From: Rhizophagus sp. LPA8_4_AMF
Taxonomy: Eukaryota; Glomeromycota; Glomeromycetes; Glomerales; Glomeraceae
NCBI GenBank assembly: GCA_021464525.1
Contig: JADRCO010000751.1
Span: forward strand, 1 to 26,969
Direction of reading: 5' to 3'
DNA length: 26,969 nt
The notes beneath the pieces are model-generated. The model was not told the origin of the DNA, ran no database searches, and saw nothing but the letters and a program-made list of their open reading frames with translations. The position numbers and the translations under genes were made by a program. This document shows positions 1-9,105 of the stretch, one piece after another (position 1 is the stretch's first letter; every line of letters starts with the position of its first letter).

Positions 1-214
1 GCTCACCTAAATTTTTTAAAAAGTTATTATTATATCGAAGAATGAAATAATTTCTATTAATATGCTATATTAATTCATACAATTACCAGTAAAACCTTCA
101 TCTTTCAGGTTTTTGACTTCACCTAAGAAAATTTATTTGGTTAATAAATAATAAATATTTTTATTATTTTGGGTTTTTTTTTTAACTTACTGTAAGAGTT
201 CCTTTGTTATACAT
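1..214 (-). pseudogene. C2-domain gene, partial and probably broken (copy 0)
   Basis: This is the 5' part of a fifth C2 gene, cut by the left window edge. Exon 1 is 214..191, exon 2 is 122..81, and exon 3 would begin at 6 and leave the window. The stretch is nearly identical to 992-1209 of the next copy. Exon 1 is 24 nt instead of the 31 nt seen in every other copy, because about 10 bp around the donor are lost. The GTAAGT now follows ACA, so splicing puts exon 2 out of frame and reaches TGA after five codons. Without splicing the frame stops at TAA just past the donor. The TATA-like TTTTATATAAAAG upstream of copy A is AATTTTTTAAAAG here. I infer a pseudogene, but the 3' half is unseen and another start or donor could rescue it. 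Confidence -1.
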
Positions 215-350
215 CTTTATAAACTTTAAAAAGAATTATTTGGAAATATTTTACACGACTAAAAAAATTTTATCCCATACAAATAAAAAAAACACGAGAA
301 TAAATTTTTTAAAAGAATATCGGCTTGTACAACTTAGGTTAAGACCAGAT
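1..350. repeat. Direct segmental duplication of 992-1340
   Basis: Bases 1 to about 350 match 992 to about 1340 with only small differences, an offset of 991 bp. The match covers the exon 3 acceptor, intron 2, exon 2, intron 1, exon 1 and the upstream region to ATCGGCTTGTACA (319 and 1309). Introns are as similar as exons, so the duplication is recent. It continues past the left edge. Bases 215-586 hold no gene: they are the upstream region of copy 0 plus extra copies of the 3' end of copy A, with two CACGTG E-box hexamers at 364-369 and 391-396. Confidence -1.
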
Positions 351-586
351 TATAGGTCAAATTTCACGTGATCGCTGAATTCGGGTTGGCACGTGCTTAC
401 ACTTTACAGTTTATAAGATTTATAAATAGGTTTTTATGTCCAAATACTTAGGAAATCAAAAAAAAATTTATAGGTCATAATTTTTATAAGGACTTTATTT
501 ATAAATCAATAAATAATAATAATTAAGCAGGAGTGAAGTCATGAAATAATAATAATTAATTAAGCAGATTGAAAAAACAATAATAA

Positions 587-1209
587 TTAAGCAGAAGTAA
601 AGTCCAATGTCAATTTAACTTCTCCGTTGGTGTCCATTCTGATCCATTCCTCCTCATGACCACTAGAAAAAGGCTTATTAGCAACTCCAATCTAATGAAA
701 TAATATAAATAAAAGTTTAATAAAATAAGTATAATTTTTAATTTTATATAAATTTTATATATCATACCAAGGTAGCATTGTCCCAACATTCAATATTGAT
801 AGATTGTTCTCGGCTGGTAATATTGCTAATAAAAATTATTCACTTTATTAATTTCAATCAATAAAATCAATAAAATCAATTATTATTAATTTCTTACAAG
901 GTGAATTTTTCATTATACTTTGGATTCAAGTCATTTTTCTTAGTAGTGGTAGCTTGAGCATTTTTACTATCAAGAATAATTTTTACAAAATGCTCACCTA
1001 AATTTTTTAAAAAGTTATTATTATATCGAAGAATGAAATAATTTCTATTAATATGTAATATTAATACATACAGTTACCAGTAAACCCTTCTTCTTTCAAG
1101 TTTTTGGCTTCAACTAAGAAAATTTATTTGGTTAATAAATAATAAATATTTTTATTATTTTGTTTTTTTTTAACTTACCAACAGTTACTGTAAGAGTTCC
1201 GTTAGACAT
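587..1209 (-). CDS. Small C2-domain protein, divergent copy (A)
   Basis: Five exons: 1209..1179, 1113..1072, 997..898, 825..768 and 691..587 (336 nt, 111 aa), all with GT-AG introns. Intron phases 1, 1, 2, 0 match copies B, C and D exactly. The whole protein is one C2 fold: an N-terminal strand GTLTVTVVEAKNL, then VKIILD, the conserved DLNPKYNEKFTF strand and the C-terminal strand VKLTLDF. C2 domains normally bind phospholipid membranes through Asp side chains that hold calcium. Here loop 1 reads EEGFTGNCEHFV where copy B has DEDFAGKGDPYV. Loop 3 reads WDNATLIG, four residues shorter than WDKDPVKDDLIG. Most calcium-binding Asp residues are therefore gone. It may act without calcium or be decaying, but all splice sites and the frame are intact. 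A TATA-like TTTTATATAAAAG lies about 90 bp upstream of the ATG. Confidence -1.
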
Positions 1210-1382
1210 CTTTATAAATTTAAGGAAATATTAAATTTTAAAAGAATTATTTGAATATGAAAATATTTATGAAAAGTGCTCAATACGTGACCCTTTTATA
1301 TAAAAGTAATCGGCTTGTACATCTTAGATCAAGTAGGTAATTAATTGTTTCTTAATTGGGCTAATTCCAAGAAATATATTAT

Positions 1383-1645
1383 TTCAAACAAAACTTTGTC
1401 TTAAAACAATATTAACTTTGTTTTCAAACAAAACATTGTCTTAATACAATATTAACAATGTTTGTTTCCGAACAAAACAATATTAACAGACTAACAATAT
1501 TTATTTTAAATAAAAAACAATATTAACGGTATTTATTACAATATTAACGGTATTTATTACAATATTAACAGTATTTATTTCAAATAAAATTTTGTCTTAA
1601 AACAATATTAACAGTATTAGTTTCAAATAAAACATTGTTTTTAAA
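1383..1645. repeat. Irregular tandem array built on CAATATTAAC
   Basis: The 10-mer CAATATTAAC occurs seven times, at 1407, 1447, 1478, 1518, 1539, 1560 and 1603. Spacings are 40, 31, 40, 21, 21 and 43 bp. The 21-bp units continue with GGTATTTATTA. The longer units add ATTTCAAATAAAAC(A)TTGTCTTAAAA. It lies in the gap upstream of C2 copy A. No coding potential is visible. From 1646 to about 2040 there is only AT-rich DNA in which I see nothing. Confidence -1.
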
Positions 1646-2039
1646 GGGCACAATATTTTTTAAAACTTGTTAGATTTTGCAGTTTTATTATTAAAAAAAA
1701 AATTTCAAAAGTACACGAAGTATTATCATTTTTCCATTTTCACAAATATCACAATTATCACAAAAATATTTATATAGCAATTCTAATATTATACAGTATA
1801 TCTGCTAAACTCAATAAATCTTAAACATAATTCCAAATTCTAAAATTCTATTTGTAAAAATAAATAATTAAATGAGCTAACATTTAATATTAAACTCAAT
1901 ATGATAACAATGATTTTTTTAAAAAAAAATGTATGTGATGAGAAATATTGCAAAGAAATTTAAATAGTGAGAGAAACATAAAAGAAAATATATAACTCGG
2001 AAAAATTAAACACATTATTATAACGTTGACCAATCAAAT

Positions 2040-2870
2040 TGTGATAAGCATCTGGAGTTCACTCCCAGCAAAGGATCATCATCGGTCACATGATCACGTA
2101 TCATACAAATACACATATTCGATGGTACCTGGGCAAATGGAAACTCCCAGAACGTAAAAGACGCGAAACGTTTCAGGCAATAGTAGAAGGTGTTCCAGAT
2201 AGTATGCACGACCTTCAACTTGGAGTCGGGACCAAAGTCACATTAAAAGCTATAAGCTTATCAAGAACGCTAAGGGCCAGAATTTGTTAATTGGGTGTTT
2301 AGGAGCTGAAATATGCACTGAACCCCAATTCTCATACAAAAAAACTTTCTTCAATTGGACTTTACTCTCTCATCAGCTCTCTCACCCCAAGCAACAAAAG
2401 AAGAAGAAATCAAGTCATCTTCATCACGGTCTTCGAAAAATGATGGTAACAAAAGCTCTGCCAACGATTACAACAAGAAGAAGGGATCCCAAAAGAAGGC
2501 TTCCAAGTCTGATCGTCAATCAAAGGTGCCTTCCAAGCAGTAGAACTCAATACTCGCGGATTTCTTTAGTATCCTCTTAACCAAAGCTGAAGTAATAATG
2601 AGTATTGGGTGAAGCTAGAGCGGTTGGATGTGGTTACAACGCTGCGTTTCCGGTTCTATTTTAGGCTTTTAGCTAATAGTTTAAATCTTAGATTTATATT
2701 TGTCTTTTATTCAGTTTTTTCCTTGTTTTTCCCTTACGATATGTAATAAGTTTTCTTTTTTATAGGTTATCGGTCACAGATTATTGGAGGTTTTTTTGGG
2801 TATATCTGGTATACAGCATATGTCCTCCAAATCCTACCTCTCATTGAATGAAAAGTGGTTTTCGGGCGAC
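2040..2870 (+). mobile_element. Decayed retrotransposon fragment (ORF1-like tail and 3' flank)
   Basis: This stretch is less AT-rich than its surroundings and encodes an interrupted protein on the plus strand. From 2117 it reads IRWYLGKWKLPERKR then RETFQAIVEGVP. After a frame change comes YKLIKNAKGQNLLIG, then a Ser/Lys-rich tail near 2400-2540 (SSSSRSSKNDGNKSS) and a NSILADFFSILL-like end after an in-frame stop. This order (W-G-W block, KLIG-like block, Ser/Lys-rich linker, LAEIL-like end) resembles ORF1 or gag-like proteins of non-LTR elements that I recall from Rhizophagus genomes. That attribution is from memory and unverified. Bases 2580-2870 look like the untranslated tail. No reverse transcriptase is present, so this is a dead piece. 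Confidence -1.
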
Positions 2871-4133
2871 TTCTAGTTAGTTTCGAATTTTTACTTTACT
2901 TGTTCAAAGATCTATTTGTATTTACTTCTAGCGTTTTTCGTTTAATAACAAAAATAAAAATAAAGATAAATACTGGCACGTGCTTACTAAATTAGCACTT
3001 TTAATTGCTGATCCGCATGAAAATTATCGCAATTTGAAATCTGCGTTTCCCCCATAGATAAGTCGATCAATTTTTAACCAAATCGCTTGAAATTTTTATT
3101 GAAAGGACTTTGAGATTTGATTTTTTTTATCCAATTGTTTAATGTGCTTCTTACAAAACTCAAAATTTTACAAATCCAACTATAAATTGAACAAGTCATA
3201 ATTACATATGAAATCTGCGTTTCCCCCATAGATAAGTCGATCAATTTGTAATCAAATGACAAAATTTTTGATGAAAAAACCTAGAGATTATATCTTTTTT
3301 ATTCAAGTATTTAATATAAAACTTAAAATTTTACAAACAATTCCTAAACATTGTCAATAAGTTAAAATTTGGCAATATTTTGAATAAATTTACGCCACTT
3401 TTTTTTTGCCTTATAAAAGTACCGGCTAGAAGTCTCAAAATTTACATTTACATACTTTTACATATGTATTAATATATTCTTTAAAAAAAAAATTAATTGA
3501 AAAAATACGGATTTTTTTTTATATTTGATTTAATGACTTCAAATCCTACAAAAACTACCTAATTTTAAGCAATTATGATTTTTTTGCGATTTTTTCAATT
3601 TTCTCAGTTTTTTTAAGTTAAATAACTCCGCGAAAATAAATTTTGATGCTTTAAAATGATCTGCACCGCCCCCTAAATCACATATTCTGAACATGTACAA
3701 AGTGTTTATTTTTAGGTTATTAAGTAAAATCAGGTTTTCAATTAGTCTCTCGTTACATGCGGACTAGCAATTAAGTGTTTTATTTATAAAACTATAACAA
3801 ATTTACATTCTTGGCAAATCTAACCAGTTTAGTTATTCAGTAAGTAGCGCTTATATCCAATTATGGTTTAACTTTATCCGAAAAATCAATTAATAAAAAG
3901 TTGATAGCCAAATTACAGTCATTTTTTTAAAAAAAGCAAGTGACATTTATTACATGAAGATTACAATACAAATATAATATTATTTATTATATATGTCAAA
4001 ATAAAAGTAAATACTTTTTGATAAATTTTTTATTTTTAAAAAATATAATCATTACTTAAAAGTTCGTATCACGTCATTCACGTGTTACAAGTGATTTGAA
4101 CGCGCAGTAGATCAAAACTTTTCATAAAGAATT
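2871..4133. other. Gene-free AT-rich spacer between C2 copies A and B
   Basis: No open frame with recognisable protein is visible on either strand. It holds the 174-bp tandem duplication listed separately. A short GC-richer patch (GATCTGCACCGCCCCCTAAA) lies near 3659. A CACGTCA site at 4070 and a CACGTG at 4080 lie just past the 3' end of copy B. Confidence -1.
3036..3383. repeat. Tandem duplication, 174-bp unit
   Basis: A 36-bp block that starts GAAATCTGCGTTTCCCCC and ends AGTCGATCAATTT is present at 3036 and again at 3210, exactly 174 bp apart. After each block the sequences stay alignable but diverged: CAAAT, then AATTTTT.ATG/TTGA, GAGATT, TTTTTAT.CAA and AAAATTTTACAAA. This shows two adjacent copies of one unit. 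The near-identical block among diverged flanks is notable. There is no coding content. Confidence -1.
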
Positions 4134-4819
4134 TTATTTAGGAGTGAAGTCCAATACTAATTTAACTTGTCCTTTGGTTAAAATCGCCATGCGTTTAATT
4201 TTGATCCATTCCTCTTCATGGCCACTAGAAAAGACCTTATCAAGTTTTATGTCGGCTTTACCAATCTAACGGAAAATGGTTCCATAAGTACAAAATTGAT
4301 TCTCTTTTTACCGTTATAAATTGGAAATATATCCTTACCAAGTCATCTTTGACGGGATCTTTGTCCCAAACTTCAAGTTCGAGTTTTTTCTGTCCGTCAA
4401 TGTGACTGTAAATGATTTATCGCGTTAAATTAGATCAATTGTATGTAAAATGTCTGCAATAATTTAATTCTAATAATTCTTACAAGGTGAACGTTTCATT
4501 ATATTCTGGGTTCAAGTCACCACTCTTAGGTTTAGTAGATTGAGAGTTATTGGTATCAAGAATAAGTTTAACGTAAGGATCGCCTATTAAGAATATTGAA
4601 ACGTTAAAAAAAATATACATATGTAGAAAGAAGGATGGCAGTCATAGGGGTATGCTATATTCAATTTTATATACATACCTTTACCGGCAAAGTCTTCATC
4701 CTTCAAGTGTTTTGCTTCCACTGATCAAAAAAAAGATATTTCTTATAAAAAAATTCGATTTTTTTTAAAAAAACGGTTCAAAACTTACCAACAGTAACAT
4801 TAAGAGTTCCTTTAGTCAT
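4134..4819 (-). CDS. Small C2-domain protein (B)
   Basis: Five exons: 4819..4789, 4720..4679, 4583..4484, 4405..4339 and 4265..4134 (372 nt, 123 aa), GT-AG introns in phases 1, 1, 2, 0. The protein is a single C2 domain without signal peptide or membrane segment. Loop 1 is DEDFAGKGDPYV (residues 18-29), the central strand is LNPEYNETFTF (48-58) and loop 3 is WDKDPVKDDLIG (71-82). Asp 20, 26, 72, 74 and 79 sit where C2 domains bind calcium. Small cytosolic C2 proteins of this kind dock on acidic membranes when calcium rises; the partner here is unknown. A TATATATAA box lies about 65 bp upstream. ACGTCA-type sites lie at 5005, 5109 and 5172, within 360 bp of the start. Together with copies C and D it is the most canonical copy. 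Confidence -1.
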
Positions 4820-5272
4820 CTTGGTAAGAATTTGATTTCAGAACTAAACTTGGGAAAGGATGCACTCGAATTACGACCATTTATATATAATGTTGCCAAG
4901 AAAAACAATTAAATAAACTGCTAAGAGAACGTGAGAATAAATCGTCATTTTATTGTCATCAATTTGTCTATCGACCAATAGTTATTATACAAATAGTACA
5001 ATAGTTACGTCAATCTGAGCGTTTTTTAATTGGCTATTAAGAAATTATGACAGGGTTACACTCAGGTACGCAGGTTAAGTCATGTAAATCAAACAATAAT
5101 TGTGTATATACGTCATAATGATTTCATTAAAATTAGTGGTTAATTTAGTTTTATTTTTTAATATGATTTCATGACGTAAAATTAAAATACCAAAATTATA
5201 TGAATAATATTATACATTAAGATAAAAATACTAAACTAAAAATTATAAAAATTATTTTTGTGCCAGAATAAA
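4820..5272 (-). promoter_or_regulatory. Upstream region of C2 copy B with TATA box and CRE-like sites
   Basis: Reading in the gene's direction, a TATATATAA element lies near 4883-4891. Three bZIP-type sites sit further upstream: TTACGTCA at 5005-5012, ATACGTCA near 5108-5115 and TGACGTAA at 5172-5179. An eighth-base match to the cAMP/stress element repeated three times in about 175 bp of very AT-rich DNA is unlikely to be pure chance, but binding is inference. The rest is AT-rich and reaches the 3' end of copy C. Confidence -1.
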
Positions 5273-5966
5273 CTATTGAGCGAATTCCAAAATTAAATGA
5301 ATTTCACCTCTGTTTCTAATACCAAATTTTCCTTTTGTCAAATTAAGCCAAGTATCTATGTAACCTTTAGAGAATACTTCAGAAAGTTTAATATCATCTT
5401 CACCAATCTATTAAAAAAAAAAAAAAATAAAAGAATTTTTTAGTGAAATTTGTAATTTGTATAATTTAATCATTACTGATATTGAAAGTATATCTTACTA
5501 AATCATCTCTCAAGATTGTATCCTTATCCCAAACTTGAACTTCGAGTTTTTTCTGACCGTTTATATTGCTAACAATTTGTTGCATGATTAGTTCAATGAT
5601 AATATATGATTTAATTAATGTAAATTAATTCTTACAAGATAAATTGTTCATTATATGTTGGGTTCAAGTTGTTACTCTTAGGTTTAGTTGATTGAATGTT
5701 ATGTTTATCGAGAATAAGTTTAACGTAAGGGTCGCCTATATTTAAAGAAGTAATACATCATTTGTCAGAGAAACAATCTATAAATAAATCATTATTATTT
5801 TTAATAGTGAATTTTACATACTTTTACCGATAAGGTCCTTATCTTTCAAGTGTCTGGCTTCAACTAATTAATTTGAGAAAGATTATTTCTATTTTTTTTT
5901 TTTTGATAACAGCTAATATAAAAACCAATTCTTACCAATAGTAACTCTAAGTATTCCTTTGGTCAT
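5273..5966 (-). CDS. Small C2-domain protein (C)
   Basis: Five exons: 5966..5936, 5863..5822, 5735..5636, 5568..5499 and 5407..5273 (378 nt, 125 aa), intron phases 1, 1, 2, 0. It is one C2 domain. It begins TKGILRVTIVEARHL. Loop 1 is DKDLIGKSDPYV, the middle strand LNPTYNEQFIF and loop 3 WDKDTILRDDLIG, one codon longer than in B. The calcium-ligand Asp residues are kept. The last exon (IGEDDIKLSEVF... WLNLTKG... IHLILEFAQ) is much closer to copy D than to A or B, so the array has two subgroups, A/B and C/D. An upstream TTACGTCA lies at 6130-6137. No clear TATA box is seen. Expected role: calcium-dependent membrane binding. Confidence -1.
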
Positions 5967-6733
5967 GATGTTATGATGTTAGGGAGTTCAGAAGTGCTGG
6001 TGGTTATTAAAGAATTAAGCGACTATTTAACTGTCTTGAATAAATAATAATTGTTTGATCATCATCATCACGGAGGTTTTGTACCGAAAGACTAACCGAT
6101 TAAAAACAAATGAAAGAATAATGATGTAATTACGTCAGACACATTACTTGTAATGATTTCATAATCATTGTTTTTGCCAATGAATTAACAACTATGGGTC
6201 AGAATTAAAATCCTTACCCAATCATAAACTATATATCAATTATTTCGATATTTTTCAGTTGAAGCATTGGAAATAAGCAAGCTGGTATTATTAAGAAATA
6301 TAGGATAAAAAGAAAAAATTATATTATAGACTCTTAACAAAACTACCAGTTATGATTTATGAAGAAGGAAAAAAAGGGTCGTGATTCTTCATAAAAACTG
6401 GAAATTGAGTTATAAACTTTTAACACAGGTTGTAACGAGATTTATAATACTTTTAAATAGAGTGCCTATCACACAAATGGGATACCTAAATTTCTGACGT
6501 TTAAGCGAGTACAGTTGCTAATAATTCTAATATAAAATAAATTACATGTCGAAGGGTCGGGCACCTGTGATATTATCTGGGTTGGACCCATGGTTTTTGA
6601 TCAAAATAATCATGTTGATCAGTTACTACCATTTTACGGTATGAAATGTCCGTGTTACATTATGTCCATTTTTTCTAAGTAGAGATGACGATACAAAATT
6701 GCGAAAAGAAATTTACAGGTCGAACTTTTATTA
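5967..6733. other. Gene-free spacer upstream of C2 copy C
   Basis: No gene is visible. It contains the direct repeat TGATGTTATGATGTTA at the copy C start, a short ATCATCATCATCAC run near 6060, and one CRE-like TTACGTCA at 6130-6137. A GC-richer patch near 6546-6600 (GTCGGGCACCTGTG, GGGTTGGACCCATGG) looks unlike the AT-rich flanks. It fits no tRNA or other RNA that I recognise and may be a transposon scrap. Confidence -1.
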
Positions 6734-6836
6734 AAAAATAATTAAGCAGTAGTGAAAGTTTAATTCTTCTCCTTCGGTTAGTATTGCCATGCGTTTAATT
6801 TGATCCACGGTGTTCTACCATTCGGAAAGATTTAGT
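6734..6836 (-). pseudogene. Fragment of a C2 gene last exon
   Basis: Read on the minus strand, this matches the 3' half of copy B exon 5. The shared core is TGGATCAAAATTAAACGCATGGC with one base lost here, followed by a near copy of ATTTTAACCAAAGGA. It ends in TACTGCTTAATTATT, like the end of copy A. Single-base losses break the frame. No other C2 exon lies upstream before copy D. It is a remnant of a sixth copy or a partial duplication. Confidence -1.
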
Positions 6837-6964
6837 GAAATAACTTTTTTAACAAAAAGCCTTTTCAATTTGTAAAATATGTGAAATAGTCTGTGATCTT
6901 TTATATGATGATAATTGTTTTTATTTAATATAAATATATCGGTTCAAATAAAGTAACGCTTTAA

Positions 6965-7637
6965 TCATTTGGGAATGAATTCCATGATCAAATGAATTTT
7001 CCCTTTACTTCTGAACCCAAATATGCCTTTTGTCAAATCAAACCAAGCATCTACATAATTTTTAGAGATAACTTCGGAGAGATCAATTTTATCTTCGCCA
7101 ATCTATTTAAAATAAAATGAGCATTTGTAATATAAAATAAATTTATTGTGTAATTTTGTATAAAATATTTGAAGATTACCAAATCATCATGCCCAACCGT
7201 GTCTTTGTCCCAAACTTGAACTCCGAGTTTTTCATGACCGTCAACATTGCTACAAACAATATGATTTAGTTTTTGTCAATAAAATGTATGACTCAAAAGC
7301 CTTTAAAAAAAATTCTTACAAAATAAATTTTTCGTTGAATTTTGGGTTTAAATCGTTGTTTTTGGTTGTAGTCGATAGAATGTGATGTTTATCAAGAATA
7401 AATTTAACATAAGGGTCACCTAATAAAATAGCAGTTATTAGTGAAATTACCATTTAAAGAAAATGGAAATAGAACTGAATATACATACTTTTACCGATAA
7501 AATCTTCATCCTTCAAGCTTTTTGCTTCAACTAAATAATTAGAATTTATTATTATTATTATATATATATTTTTACGTATGATATGATATTATAAACCAAC
7601 TCTTACCGACGTTAATCTTAAGAATTCCTTTGACCAT
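6965..7637 (-). CDS. Small C2-domain protein (D)
   Basis: Five exons: 7637..7607, 7530..7489, 7419..7320, 7249..7180 and 7102..6965 (381 nt, 126 aa), intron phases 1, 1, 2, 0. It is one C2 domain: KGILKINVVEAKSL, loop 1 DEDFIGKSDPYV, strand LNPKFNEKFIF, loop 3 WDKDTVGHDDLIG and C-terminal IHLIMEFIPK. The calcium ligands are kept. The last exon carries AWFDLTKGIFGFRSKG, parallel to copy C. It is the most upstream gene of the minus-strand array. Upstream is AT-rich with TTATAAATAAAATAG near the start and none of the ACGTCA sites seen near B and C. The start ATG is the only one that keeps the shared 31-nt exon 1. Confidence -1.
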
Positions 7638-8159
7638 CTTATAACTATTTTATTTATAATTTATTTAAATAAATCGCACTTATTACTGTTCCTTTAACGG
7701 TATAACAATAAATAAACGATTTCTATGAGCATGGACCATTTCCGATACTTTTCATAACCCTATTTATATCATAAAAAAAGCTAATATGATTTCGGAATTC
7801 GTTTATAAATTTAGGCATAACGACAAATGATCGACATCATATTTGTATTTCATTGTATTAATAATAATCCCATGCAAAATATGTGTATATGTGTACAGAA
7901 TTACTATAATTAGAATACTTAATTTACATAAAAATACCCTTTTTAGTCATAATTCCAGCAGAAATCATAATATTTCGGCAATTTTTTATTATTCAGTATA
8001 AATTACATAATGAGCAATGAGTTGCATACTTTAGGTACAGTAGTTCGAGTAAGATGAACTGTATGTTTTTCGCCAACCAATTTGGAGGACTAATACCAGA
8101 TTGTTCTTGGATAGTAGACAAGAGGAGAAGTTAGAATTGAAAGATATTTGATATAGGAT
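7638..8159. other. Gene-free spacer between C2 copy D and the flotillin pseudogene
   Basis: I see no protein frame, RNA gene or long repeat here. It must contain the promoter of copy D and the former 3' flank of the flotillin pseudogene. The base composition is uniformly AT-rich. Confidence -1.
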
Positions 8160-9040
8160 TCATACTATATTTTGTTCTCTGGTATTCCAAACGGTAATGT
8201 TAAAATTTAATCCACTAATGGCACTAGCATTTTTTTTAGCCAATTCTTTATGTACATTACGTTCAACTGATCATAATACATTGGAGAGCAGCACCATTAA
8301 ACTTGCACCAAATTTTTAATACCTTCGGCTTGAGCATTATAAATAGCTAATAATCCTTCTGGCTTATGCTTCTTTTTGTTGCTTGTAAAGTTGAGCTTCA
8401 GTTTCCTTTTGTTTGCATAAAATTTAGCGTTAGCCTTAGCAACGTGTTCTACACGTAAACGTTCTGTCTTTGTAATTCAGATTCTTGTATTTTTCCTGCT
8501 TATGATGCTTCAATTTCTACTATTTTTGTTGATTTATCGAATTCTGATTTTTTGGTGGATATCTCTGCGATTGATGCTTTACGTTTAATCTCGGCTAGAA
8601 TTGTTTCTGCTGCAATTTTTGCAGTTTCTCTTATAAATAGCAAAGAAGAACACGAATAAGCAATATAATAAATTAATTATAAAAAAAATTCTGACTTACG
8701 GTTAATCCTTCTCGTTCCTTTGACCTTCGCACCAACATCGAACAAACCAAATTGATCCAATTCGGCTTGAACATTTTTAATCATTTTTTCCTTGGAGCCT
8801 TTTCTTTCTTGAAACATTATAGGCTATAACTTTAGTTTCACCTTCGATAATACCTCTGACTAGATCTTTAACGTGATCGGTATTCTTTTCAGTAATAGCC
8901 AATGATTTTGCATATTTTTCTAATGCTTTTGGTTCATCTTATGGGCCAAATGTGAATACAATTGGTAAATTGAATTCTAATTTTTCTGCTCTCATTGCTT
9001 GTAATTGTAATGTATAATTTGCTGATTTATCATGTGATCC
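8160..9040 (-). pseudogene. Flotillin (band 7/SPFH membrane-raft scaffold) pseudogene
   Basis: Translated in pieces on the minus strand, this follows a fungal flotillin in order. The first piece is YTLQLQAMRAEKLEF then NLPIVFTFGP, followed by an in-frame TAA (near 8939). Next are HVKDLVRGIIEGETKVIA, a frame change, EKMIKNVQAELDQFGLF, a likely intron from about 8702 to 8636, AEIKRKASIAEISTKKSEF, an in-frame TAA, AKFYA..KQKETEAQLY pieces in shifted frames, and a C-terminal ELAKKNASAISGL...ITVWNTREQ end. Flotillins oligomerise on the inner face of membranes. The N-terminal hydrophobic part, roughly 100 residues in the family, is missing: the homology stops near 9040, where PSF3 begins at 9106. 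Several stops and frameshifts make function very unlikely. An intact copy elsewhere is to be expected. Confidence -1.
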
Positions 9041-9105
9041 GCATTATTTAAATCATCAATTTTCGCGTTTTTTTTTTTCTATCGTTCGTTGATCAATATT
9101 GAAAC

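Noticed and set aside
2018-2218. Minus-strand 66-codon frame
   Set aside because: Antisense shadow of the plus-strand ORF1-like fragment.
3074-3262. Minus-strand 62-codon frame across the 174-bp duplication
   Set aside because: The frame exists only by chance across the two repeat units and encodes nothing recognisable.
6546-6600. GC-richer patch as a possible tRNA or RNA gene
   Set aside because: No TTC-loop, anticodon arm or cloverleaf pairing could be drawn; no tRNA was found elsewhere in the window either.
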